From Zanthoxylum bungeanum (Eukaryota; Streptophyta; Magnoliopsida; Sapindales; Rutaceae): DNA of 64,000 nucleotides. Both the position numbers and the translations under genes were made by a program. The DNA is taken from assembly GCA_019454045.1 (NCBI GenBank), contig SKCR01023733.1, positions 248,001 to 312,000 on the forward strand, written 5' to 3'. Below are positions 49,377-58,700 of this stretch, piece after piece. The notes beneath the pieces were generated by a model. That model had not been told where the DNA came from, did not search any database, and saw only the letters and a list, made by a program, of their open reading frames with translations. Position 1 is the first letter of the stretch, and each line of letters begins with the position of its first letter.

Positions 49377-50286
49377 TTTTCAGAAATTTCGGCAGAATCT
49401 CCTCTGTTTTCCTCAAATCCTCAACAACACAAAACAACAAAATCATCGCAAACACTCCAAATCAATCGGTCACCGCACTTCGCCCCCAATTACTACGAAT
49501 CAAATTAATTCACAATCCAACACTTCGTAATTCAAAATTCACAGTCAACCAATTCACAATTCAATTTTTCAATTTACCCAATTACCAAATCAATTTTTTA
49601 TCAAATCATTACCGTATTTTCAAATTCTGATTTTGGCAGTGGTACTCTCGGCAGTGTATTTGGTTGGCAGTGATGGTGAAGGAGGTTCTCGGCAAGGATG
49701 GCTTGGTTCCGGTTTGCGACGGTGGTGGCTAATATTCGGCAAGACAGTGGCAATTTGGCTCGGCAATGGGCTGGTTTGTCTCAGTTTAGTCGCAAGTGAT
49801 GACTTCCGGTGATGTCTCACGGTGGTGGATGAAGGCTTCGGCTCAGTGGTGGTCCAAAGCTTCTCGGGTGATGGCTTCTGGTTTCGGCTGCTGTTTGGTC
49901 GATGGAAGGCCGATTTGGTTCGTTGGCTCGCGGTTGAGTCACGGCAAGGGTGGCTCGCGGTGGTTGGTGAAGACTCTTGCGGTTTCGGTGGTGGTGGAGA
50001 TTTGAGAGAAAATGGTGAGATCTGGGTGGTTTCGGCTTGTGGCGAAGGTGATGGTTAACAATGGAGGTTCACGATGGGGGTTGTGCGTGGTTGTGAGTAG
50101 AGAGAGAATGGTGATGGACGGTTTGGCTTGCTCTCAGTTTGGTAGATCTCGGCTTGTGTTGGCTGGAGAAGGCTTGGTGAAGGTTGTGGCTGTTGGAGGC
50201 GTTTGAGGAAGAAGAAGAAGTAAAAATGAGATCTGCGGTGCCTCTGCTTATGTTCTGTGATTTCGTGTCAGCGTCGCGACGCTGAA
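49377..50286 (-). other. GC-rich CCACC-rich leader upstream of the transposon-protein ORF
   Basis: In the element sense a long CCACCACCG and AACC-rich tract without a convincing ORF. It is preceded by a pyrimidine patch ACTTCTTCTTCTTCCTC near 50205-50222 and the palindrome at 50268-50285. Base composition is unlike the AT-rich neighbours. It could be an untranslated leader with its own promoter, or captured host sequence. The open stretch 49620-49820 is low complexity and not called as a gene. Confidence 0.5.
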
Positions 50287-50288
50287 TA

Positions 50289-50313
<25 letters not shown>
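50268..50313 (-). repeat. GCGTCGCGACGC palindrome next to a 25-base poly-A/T run
   Basis: TCAGCGTCGCGACGCTGA (50268-50285) is an 18-bp perfect palindrome identical in its core to those bordering the LTR ACGT cluster. It is followed on the + strand by 25 T (50289-50313), i.e. poly-A in the element sense. Confidence 0.85.
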
Positions 50314-50319
<6 letters not shown>

Positions 50320-50728
50320 ACCATGTCTTGTGACGGATAAATCCATAGGGACGCGTCTCAAAAGATGTCTCCTTACTTGGCCGTCGCCTGGATCAACTTT
50401 GTATCTTCGTGATTTTGTCAAATTTTATTATGAAAATCCCGCTTGTATTGGCCTGCTTTGTTAAAAAATTCCGTTTTTATTTTTCCTGCAAAACTAACAC
50501 ACAAAATTAAAAAGTTCACACAAAAATATGAAAAATAAATTACAACAAATTGCATGGGTTGCCTCCCTGCTAGCGCTAAATTTTTCGTCTTCAGCCAGAC
50601 GTGACTGAAATTTATCTGTTAAGGAGGTTTCAGTGTCGTTTTGGATGTCCTATCAAAGACAATCCCGTGAGCGTTGCTTTTGAAGGGTCTCTTCCAACGG
50701 TAAAGTGGTAAAAAGAATTTTGTCTTAT
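50314..50728 (-). other. Element B spacer with GGGAGGCAACCC stem-loop
   Basis: Noncoding. In the element sense GCTAGCAGGGAGGCAACCCA (about 50553-50572) is a short stem-loop that I recall as a conserved Athila-type motif after pol. Here it directly follows the gag-like ORF, as expected if protease to integrase had been deleted. Confidence 0.5.
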
Positions 50729-51790
50729 TCAATGATCGTGCCACCTTTTTAATCTTTGTCGCTCAATAGTTCCTGCAAAGAAAGAAATAAAATTAGGAGG
50801 TCTCGTATGGTGCTTGACTTGGAATGGAAGTTCCATTCTTTCAAGCTTCTGGGTGATTTCTTTGATCAGTACTCCCCAAAACAGCGATGTTTTTCCTGAA
50901 TGCTCTGGATCTTTAATAAGGTCAGACATTTGCTCTTCTATTTGCTCTGCTTCTTGCTCCATCTGAGGATGAAAAGATGAGTCAGACATTAGGTCTTCAT
51001 CCTCTGATTCGGGTGAATTGATTAGCTCAGGTAGATCTTCATCAAACATTTGTGCAATGGAATCTCCAAGATCTTCATTTTGAGGATACAGAATTCCATC
51101 CTCAATTTTTGATGCAGTTGGTACAAACAGCTTAGTTTCATCCTCGTCAGAATCTGAATAATATAAATCAAATCGAGACTTTGTCGGTTCGGGTTTCTGA
51201 ACTGATACCTCTGGTTGTTGATACTGCTCAGCCTCCTCCTCTGTTAAGGTGTCATTGTGGATTTCTGGGAACTCGAAGGCTTCATCAGTGTCATCTGAAA
51301 CTGGTTCTTGAGATATGATGTTCTGGTTTTCTGTTAATTGTCTGATCTGATCTGTCATTCTCTGCATGGATTCTGCGTTACTCTGAATTTGTGCATCGAA
51401 TCGAGCTTCCTATTCTTTGAACATGTGAATCAATTGATCTTCCTCGGATTGTTGTGATTCTTGATAAGGATCGAAGGAAGATGGTGGATAAGATGGAAAA
51501 TGTGATGGTTCAGTGAAATATGTTGGCTCATCATACCATGAAGGATTCTGATAGTTCTGCCACCCTGAATTGTAGTTGTACTCGCAATAATCGCTTGGGT
51601 GGTTACCATTACATATGTCACATCTCCACATTGAATTCTGTTGAGCAAAAGTAGTATTACTTGGTTCTGGCATCCAGTGATAGTCATTGGGCTGAACAAC
51701 AGGCCTCAGAAAACTGGACTGTTGCTCCCAGATTTGGGGTGTATCTTCTTGTAAAGTTCGTGATTTCTCAATCTCCCAGTAGTGTTCCAT
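50729..51790 (-). CDS. Gag-like zinc-knuckle protein with in-frame TAG
   Basis: From ATG at 51788-51790 the frame is open to 50729 except for one TAG at 51410-51412, giving 126 codons, then the stop, then about 226 more. The first part has a CX2CX3HX4C knuckle (CDICNGNHPSDYC), the spacing seen in Athila Gag. After the TAG the frame continues with EARFDAQIQSNAESMQRM, the coiled segment of Athila Gag, and then a long acidic region including YYSDSDEDETKLF. The capsid-type gag domain seen in element A (28783-29223) is absent. Probable role: RNA binding or packaging (inference). Confidence 0.7.
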
Positions 51791-51902
51791 TTTTAAATCA
51801 CCTGAAAATACAATAAAGAAATAAAAATTACAAAATAAAAGAAAGAAAATTAGATATAAGTAAATTAGATAGTTTCAAAATTAACAACTCAAGAAAAATA
51901 AG

Positions 51903-51920
51903 TCCCCGGCAACGGCGCCA
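51903..51920 (-). other. Primer binding site (Asp tRNA), element B
   Basis: TCCCCGGCAACGGCGCCA on the + strand equals the 3' end of plant tRNA-Asp over all 18 bases; the minus strand is its complement. Six bases separate it from the 5' LTR. Confidence 0.95.
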
Positions 51921-53308
51921 AAAACTTGACCGGCGTAAACACACACGTATAACGCAAGCGCACGTATCGTTCAAGTAGTATAAAAATATCAATCCCACGA
52001 GGACTTAATTCCTACTGTTGTTATTAATTGTTGAATCTATTAATTTACAAATATCTAATTAAATGGAGAAGAGAGAGATTGTTTGTTTGGTTGGTTGAAT
52101 GTGGCTTTGCTAAATAAATAGATAAATAAAAAGACAAAAGAAAATACTAAGGAAAATAACAAAAGATACATAGATCTAGGGTTGTGATTTATTCCAATAC
52201 CATTATAAAGATGAAGTGATTATTTTATAGTTAGGAAATACAATGATTTATTAACCTGGAACACGAAATTATGCGAAAGCATCTGTCGATGGTCAGACAC
52301 AAATATCCAGTATAACCCAATTGAACCATATTCCTATGTCAACCACATTATCTGGATTCATTAAGATTAAGTTCCAATTATGGCTACCCTCGCCCGACAG
52401 GTATATTCCTATCATGTAAGGAAATCTATTAAAGGGTTATCTATCCTCAAGAAAGATCGTGGGCTATTGAGTCTAAGGTTTTAAACTTAAAATCCCTATG
52501 TCTAGTTCATTTTAAGTTTACCTAATCAATTTTATTAATGGCCAATTAATAAAAAGCATTAAGATTAAGATTCAATAAATAAATCTTTATATTACCCAAA
52601 CTATAATCTAACCCTTATAAACTGGTGATATTGAAATTCATCACAACCCCAGATAACTATTTAGTTACAACACATAGCTAGGACTAATAACTGAAAAATA
52701 AAAGACATAAAGTAAAAATACTGAAAAGTAAAAGACATAAAGTAAAACTGAAAAGTAAAATAAATGCTAAGGTAAAAGGAATTACTTTTACTACTACTAA
52801 TTTAGATATCTCCCATAAAATAATATATAAACTTGTTATAATATTACCAACCGACCAATCTGGCGGTATCCTGATTAAGTCAAATTAAGTCCAACCAGCC
52901 ATATAGGCGGTACCATAATTAAATTACCAACCGACCAATATAGCGGTATCCTTTTTAAGTCAGGTTTAAACCAGATTAAAATAAATTGCCAACCGACCAA
53001 TATAGCGGTATCATTTATTAATCAGTATTTTAATTAGTAAATATATTATTTTTAAGGGAGATTAATCTAAATAGTAACAGTAAAAGAATTACCTTTCACC
53101 CTAGCTGGGAAATTACTTTCTCATGAATAGTAAAAACTGTAAAAAGTAAAAAGTAAAATTAAATTACTATTATTACAAATGGTAATTAAAATTAATTACA
53201 AACCAAAAAATAAAAAATTAAAATTAAAATATTTTTAGAGAGAGGAACTCTCTCTTCATCAAAGAGATGAGAGAGAGAAAGGCACACTGAAATCTGAAAT
53301 TTCGCGCT

Positions 53309-53317
53309 CTATTTATA
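53309..53317 (-). promoter_or_regulatory. TATA box of element B 5' LTR
   Basis: TATAAATAG in the element sense, with the ACGT cluster (53338-53878) directly upstream. This is the likely promoter of the full-length element RNA; initiation would fall about 30 bp further on the minus strand. Confidence 0.78.
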
Positions 53318-53337
53318 GGAAAATTTTTCACTGTTCG

Positions 53338-53878
53338 GGCGTCGCGACGCCAAGGACCTCAGCGTCGCGACGCTGGATTTGTCGACGTGGCACAATGAGA
53401 AGGCGACACGTAGCAAGGCGGCTGACTATTCACGCGACACGTGTCAAGGCGGCTAATTCTCAATTATTGTGATGACGTCATTGATGACGTCATGCTGACG
53501 TGGCGCTGACGTGGCAATGACGTGGCGATGACATGGCGCTGGCGTGTGTTGCAATTGTCGGCACAATAGGATTTCGACACGTGTCACGCTGTGATTGGCT
53601 GATGCTGACGTGGCATGACACATGGCAAATTTGACTCGTTGACCGCTGACATGGCTGATGACGAGGCGACACGTGTCAAGTCAGAGTGTCGGCAGCATAT
53701 GATGTTGACACGTGGCACGGCGCACGTTAGCAGATTCGTTGTGATGGTGACACGTGTCACGGCGCACGTTAGCAAAGTCAAACTTCTCAAATTCCGATCT
53801 GTTGACCTGGTGCACGTTAGCAGATTCGGCGCATGCTGGGAGTCGCGACGCGCAAGGCTTCAGCGTCGCGACGCTGAA
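53338..53878 (-). promoter_or_regulatory. ACGT motif cluster, 5' LTR of B
   Basis: Same arrangement as 46224-46763: palindromes at 53338-53351, 53360-53375 and 53859-53878 enclose about 17 ACGT cores with several CACGTG G-boxes and two TGACGTCA. Element A lacks it in the equivalent U3 (30880-31433). Confidence 0.72.
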
Positions 53879-54062
53879 ATGACGATTTTGCCCTTTTTGT
53901 CCAGTTTTTCCTGTTTTGCTCCAAATCACCTCCAGATTGTCCTGAAACTTTATTTATCTACAAAATAACACAAAACACATCAAAACATTCACAAAACTCA
54001 AGAAACTATACAAAATATTAAGTTTAATGAGTGGGAAATAGTGATATAAATATCACTCATCA

Positions 54063-55014
54063 AACACGTACGTACCTAGTACTACATTTTTACCGATTTA
54101 CAAGACATGGTTGGCTTATAGCAAAGCACCGTGCCTACCCAATTCTCCAGAAATATTCTTAAAGGAATATGTTATCTATATCAAGCGTAGTATATATAGT
54201 ATTGCGTATTACGATCCAGTATCGGATGTCATGTGCTAGGCCTGGGGCTGGAATTGTGTCTGCCCCGTACGAAGCACATATCGGATCTCTGGTAACTAGT
54301 CTCTATAATCGGATAAACATGACCTAGTCATATTATCCCGATAGCTGCAGCATATAAGAGCACCAGTTCCGTATCCTACATGACCATCATCTCTATATGA
54401 CTGAAGTGATACTTCCATCTTGACATCACACCCAATACACTACAATTCTCAATATACCCAGAAGAGGCGTACACAGAACCTGCTAAAGCCCTGGATGACC
54501 AAAACCAAAGTATATTGATTGTCGCAAGTATTAACGGTGTAAGTCTCAAGTTAAGACCAAATACACCTACCTTGATTCGGAATTCCATAGACACATAGTC
54601 ATACTACCAATGGAATTCTGAGGGGTCTATCCAGAGCGAAGCTATTTCCGTATCATCGGTAAACACAACCTCCTATTACACTTGCATAAGTATCCAATAC
54701 TTAAATATATGAGAACTATGTTGTTATGCTCCCACAACGAGCACAAGTGCAATACTAGTCTATTCCGCATTATCGATGTCCAATCTCGATAATACTCCGA
54801 CTATGGATGTTTTAATGATTAAACCTTCATGGATTGATAATGTCTCATATCTTATCAATCCGGAACTAATCATATGGACTTTTATCATTTATATATATCC
54901 CGGTAATCTAATTACAAATGATAAAAGAGTAATTTCCTTTGTCACATAGTTAATTTGTACAACAACACAATGTTCTGTACAAATAGTGATGCTATGGGTC
55001 ATAATTGTCCAACA
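54063..55014 (-). repeat. 5' LTR of C4, part 2
   Basis: Begins with the right copy of AACAC and continues C4 LTR sequence (GTACGTACCTAGTACTAC), colinear with 36898-37848. Ends GTCCAACA, followed by CTTGG. Confidence 0.93.
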
Positions 55015-56715
55015 CTTGGTTGGGCCAAGTATGGTTTTGGACAATTGGGTTGGATCCAATTGGGCCTAAAACCATTTCCATAAAGTCCAAATATGACTAT
55101 TGGGCCTTTAATAATTTAATTGGGCCTAATGGGCCTAAATTGATTTTTGGAATACGGTGATTCCTAATTGAGCCATGAAATTTTGGGTTTGATCCATTAT
55201 GGCCAAAGCCCATGCCTAAAGAATTAATTAAAAGCTCATTGGACTTTAATTGAATATGCATTGGATGCTAATTGGGCCTTTGAGACCCATTTGGATTGGA
55301 TTTGGAATCCAAGTCTTTAAGGCACAAAAATAAGTGTAATTATTTAATTTGGAATTAAATATGAATTAGTATTGGATACAATTTAAATTGGATTTAAAAT
55401 TGTAGTTCGATATAATTCAAAAATACGTACTTTGAGTATTTATTCTTAAACGAGTTGGACTCGCGCAAATCAAATCGTTGTATGAACATTGGATGGTCAT
55501 TAATCGACGATTAATTAATTGGATTAGATTGATTGACAACATGCTTTGTGTGAATACTTGGATGTATTTGTATGAATAATGTATATCAGATTGATATTAG
55601 TTAGGTGGGGGTAATTTTGGAAATTGTTGTAAATTTGGAATTTATTAAATTGGACCTGCGTGTCCAGCCTTTCACCTCCTTATCTCTTTGTATTTCTCTT
55701 CTCAACAATTCCCCTAAATGTAAATGAGGTTTCTTTATTGTATTATGTAATTGGGTAGAAGTATGTAAGTGCTAGCGGGAGAGAGGAAAGAGAGAGATTT
55801 GTTCTAGGAACAAATTGTATTATATATCCATCCGTATATCATTATTAAATTTTATCGCGCCTTATTATGCTTTTAGAATGCATATTTAAGGGTGTATGAT
55901 GAGACCTAATCAAAGATATTAAATTGGTTGCCAATTTACGTGAAAAACCCTCACTCTAATATTAAGCGTTTTCCTTCCATTGAGTGGTTTTTTCTCAAGA
56001 TCCACACTTTGATTTGTTGGCCAAAGTCAAGATCATTGTCCATCGCGGATGTATTTGAACCACGAAAGCTTTGTTATATAACGCATGTCTTGGGCAGTTG
56101 TGACTTGTTAGCCAAAGTCAAGGTCACTTCTTGTTCATCGACGTGGATTACGAAGCTTTCCCACTGTCAATGGGTCGCGCTTAACTGGAATCATTAATCT
56201 TGTTGAGCCAAAGCCAAGGCTTAGTTGATTCAGATGAAAAGGTTAGGAAATATATATTGGATATATATCTTGGACTTGGAGGTCCACCTACTGGATCTAG
56301 GAATTGGATAGGATCCAATTGATCTTAGAGATCTACCTAGTAAAGTTTCATACAGCTTGTTGGCCAAAGTCAAGGTTGTGTGTTATTTGACGAGATCCTA
56401 GCTTATTAGGAAACTTGGTTTCCCGAGTACTCAACAGAGGGTTAGAGGCTCGCCGAAAAATAGTGGGAGGCCAGTATTAAATTTGCAATTTCGTTGTTAT
56501 AAATATATTTTATCTAATACTCGCTCTTTTATTTTATTTATCGTCGTTATAAATATATTAGTTGGACTAATATTGTTTTATTGCTTTCTTTGAACAGTTA
56601 GACTGTACAAGACACTACTCCACTTGTAGTTGGTTATATAGTTGGACTATAGTAACCATTACATTTAGAGTGTACCTGATATCGTTGATTGGATAGTTGG
56701 ACTATTGCAATTGAG
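55015..56715 (+). other. C3 leader, second part
   Basis: Resumes after the right CTTGG. Carries the direct repeat TTGTTGGCCAAAGTCAAG near 56014, 56104 (one change) and 56356. Inverted repeats with a TGG/TAG centre include ACAGT/ACTGT near 56594, 56632-56657 and 56687-56712; the last ends three bases before the gag ATG. No ORF is supported. Confidence 0.85.
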
Positions 56716-57590
56716 ATGGCTGGAAAGATTAGCATTAGGGACATCGTCATGGGCGATAATGTCTTTAACGGCTCCAATTTTACAGATTGGGAGATGAACC
56801 TCAAGATAGTCCTATGGGTTGAGAAGCTACTCTATTAGATAGAGAGACCTCTCGGGCCTGAGCCCGGACCTGAACAAATAGTAGAGCGTGAGCTTTGGAA
56901 GACTCACTGTGATGATAACTTTACTGCTCAGTCCGTCATGCTTGCTGCAATGAATCATCAATTTCTTCGTCAGAACAAAGGATTGGATCCTTATAACATG
57001 ATGTTGAAATTGAAGGATCTTCACAGAACTAAACTTAGATCTCAGAAGTACGAATTGCAAAAGAAGCACTTTCGCTCGCGTATGTCAGAGGGTACATCTG
57101 TCGAGCACTATGTGTCGTAGATGATTGCTGACATCGAACAGCTAGGTCAGCTGGGCATAACCTTCAAGGCCGAGACTTCTATAGATTTGATCTTACAGTC
57201 TCTGCCCGACTGTTGGGGCGGGTTTGTCATGAACTACAACATGATGAACCAAGAAAAGACTCTTGGAGAATTAATGGAAATGCTGAAAGAAGCAGAGCCA
57301 GAGCTTCTAAAGGACAAGAAGTGCGAGGCGCATCTTACTTCGACATCTCAGAAGGCCAAGGCTTGGCCGAAGGCTTCTGGAGGTGTGAATTAAAAGAAGA
57401 AAAAGGGCAAGGCCAAATCATCACAGTCTTCTGGGAAGACTAAGGACATATCCCAAGACGTCTGCCTACACTGTGACAAACGGGGTCACTGGAAGCATGA
57501 CTGCCGTGAGTACAAGGCGCACATGAAGGAAGTGAAGCGGGCAAGGCTCCCGCTTCAGGTATGTTTGTTATTAAAATATATATGTCTACA
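56716..57590 (+). pseudogene. C3 gag (three in-frame stops)
   Basis: ATG at 56716-56718 (MAGKISIRDIVMGDN). One frame holds through the zinc knuckle CLHCDKRGHWKHDC (57463-57504), about 263 codons, broken only by TAG 56836-56838, TAG 57118-57120 and TAA 57391-57393. It shows the copia gag pattern (LNLPDCW-type LPDCWGGFVMNYNM, and ELMEMLKEAEPELL). It retains the block deleted in C2 and C4. An indel near 57540 puts the protease in another frame. The three stops make it non-functional unless suppressed. Confidence 0.87.
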
Positions 57591-57970
57591 TCTTGTTTTA
57601 AAAATTGGATTTTTGATTCTGGATGTGGTACTCACATATGTACTGATGTGCAGGATCTGTAGATTAGCAGGAGACTGGCTTAAGGTGAGATTGACCTACA
57701 AGTTGGAAATGGGACGAGAGTCACTGTTTTGGCTGTAGGGACCTATGTTTTGAATTTGCCCTCTGGGCATGTAATTACATTAGGTGATTGTTATTTTGTA
57801 CCTAGTTTGACTAGGAACATCATCTATGTATCTTGTTTAACCCGATGCGGGTATACCTTTATATTCAGAAACACTGGGTGTTTTTTATATAAAGATGACA
57901 TTTTGATATGTACAGTAGATGTTAATAATGGTCTTTATATTTTGAATATAATGAATCTCAAACATATAAC
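57591..57970 (+). pseudogene. C3 protease remnant
   Basis: NWIFDSGCGTHICTDVQDL, with the D-S-G active site at 57615-57623, is followed by a TAG at about 57660. 57729-57974 continues VGTYVLNLPSGHVITLGDCY and FVPSLTRNIIYVSCL, the usual copia sequence between protease and integrase. It would cleave the polyprotein. Confidence 0.85.
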
Positions 57971-58700
57971 ATGACAAACAAAAGGCTCAAATTGAGTAAC
58001 ACGGATGAAACCTATTTGTGGCATTGTAGTCTGGGACACATTAACAGGACTCGTATATCCACTCTTTCGAATAATGGATACTTGGACGGATTTGATCCTA
58101 ATTCATATGATGTCTGCGAATCTTGTTTATTAGGCAAAATGCCCAAAACGCCATTTAGCGGTAAAGGTGTACGTGCCACTGAGCTGTTAGCCCTCGTTCA
58201 AAGTGACGTATGTGGGCCCATGTCTACCTAGGCTAGAGGTGGATATGAATACTTCGCAACCTTTATGGATGTTGCATCGTGTTATGGTTATGTGTATCTT
58301 ATGAGCAACAAGTTAGAAACTTTTGAGAAATTCAAAGAGTTTTGACACGAAGTAGAAAAACAGACCGGCAAAAGTATTAAAACATTACGGTCAGACAGTG
58401 GTGGAGAATACTTGAGCAAATGAGTTTCTCGATTACTTGAAAGAATATGGTATTCTTTCACAGTGGACTCCTCCCGAAACACCTTAATTGAACGGTGTGT
58501 CCTAACGGAGAAACCGAACTTTGTTGGACATGGTAAGGTCAATAATGAGTCGCACTGAGCTACCAATTTCCTTCTGGGATACGCATTGAACAGTACAATA
58601 CTTATTTTGAATAAGGTTCCATCAAAGTCTGTTGGACGCACTCCATATAATATGGACAGGAAAGAAATCGGGTTTCTCATTCCTGAAGATTTAGGGATGT
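57971..58700 (+). pseudogene. C3 integrase remnant
   Basis: 57971-58231 holds the zinc-binding pre-integrase region: YLWHCSLGHINRTRIS and CESCLLGKMPKTPFSG (His-His-Cys-Cys). The core starts ALVQSDVCGPMST (first Asp) before a TAG at about 58230. The second Asp is in RSDSGGEY (about 58388). In the GVSERRNRT box the catalytic Glu codon is TAA (about 58503), so this copy is dead at the active site. Confidence 0.87.

Larger units (their letters stand above)
44813..54062 (-). mobile_element. Non-autonomous gypsy element B (Athila-related, no pol)
   Basis: 9,250 bp flanked by a perfect AACAC duplication (44808-44812, 54063-54067) inside the C4 5' LTR. LTRs are 2,134 and 2,136 bp and differ at about a dozen sites, roughly half of them substitutions. 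The internal region of about 4.9 kb has a perfect tRNA-Asp primer site, a gag-like ORF, a putative plant transposon protein ORF, 3' noncoding sequence shared with element A, and a polypurine tract. No protease, RT, RNase H or integrase is seen on either strand. Recent insertion therefore implies proteins supplied in trans. Confidence 0.95.
51927..54062 (-). repeat. 5' LTR of element B (2,136 bp)
   Basis: Near identical to 44813-46946. Small differences include a few one-base indels in A runs, ACTACTACT repeat number, and GACACGTGTC (about 53666-53675) where the other LTR has GACGTGTC, giving one more G-box. The tandem GGCGGTATCC units are at 52846-53011. Confidence 0.95.
35889..55014 (-). mobile_element. 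Ty1/copia element C4 (minus), interrupted by element B
   Basis: Bounded by a perfect five-base duplication CTTGG (35884-35888 and 55015-55019), inserted in the leader of C3. 3' LTR 35889-37848, internal region 37849-43796, 5' LTR 43797-44812 continuing at 54068-55014. The two LTRs are 1,960 and 1,963 bp once element B and its duplicated AACAC are removed, and differ by a few percent. Coding domains are decayed. Confidence 0.95.

Noticed and set aside
49796..50206. Plus-strand Gly/Val/Trp-rich frames in the GC-rich leader of B
   Set aside because: Translations of a GGTGG-rich low-complexity tract with no domain.
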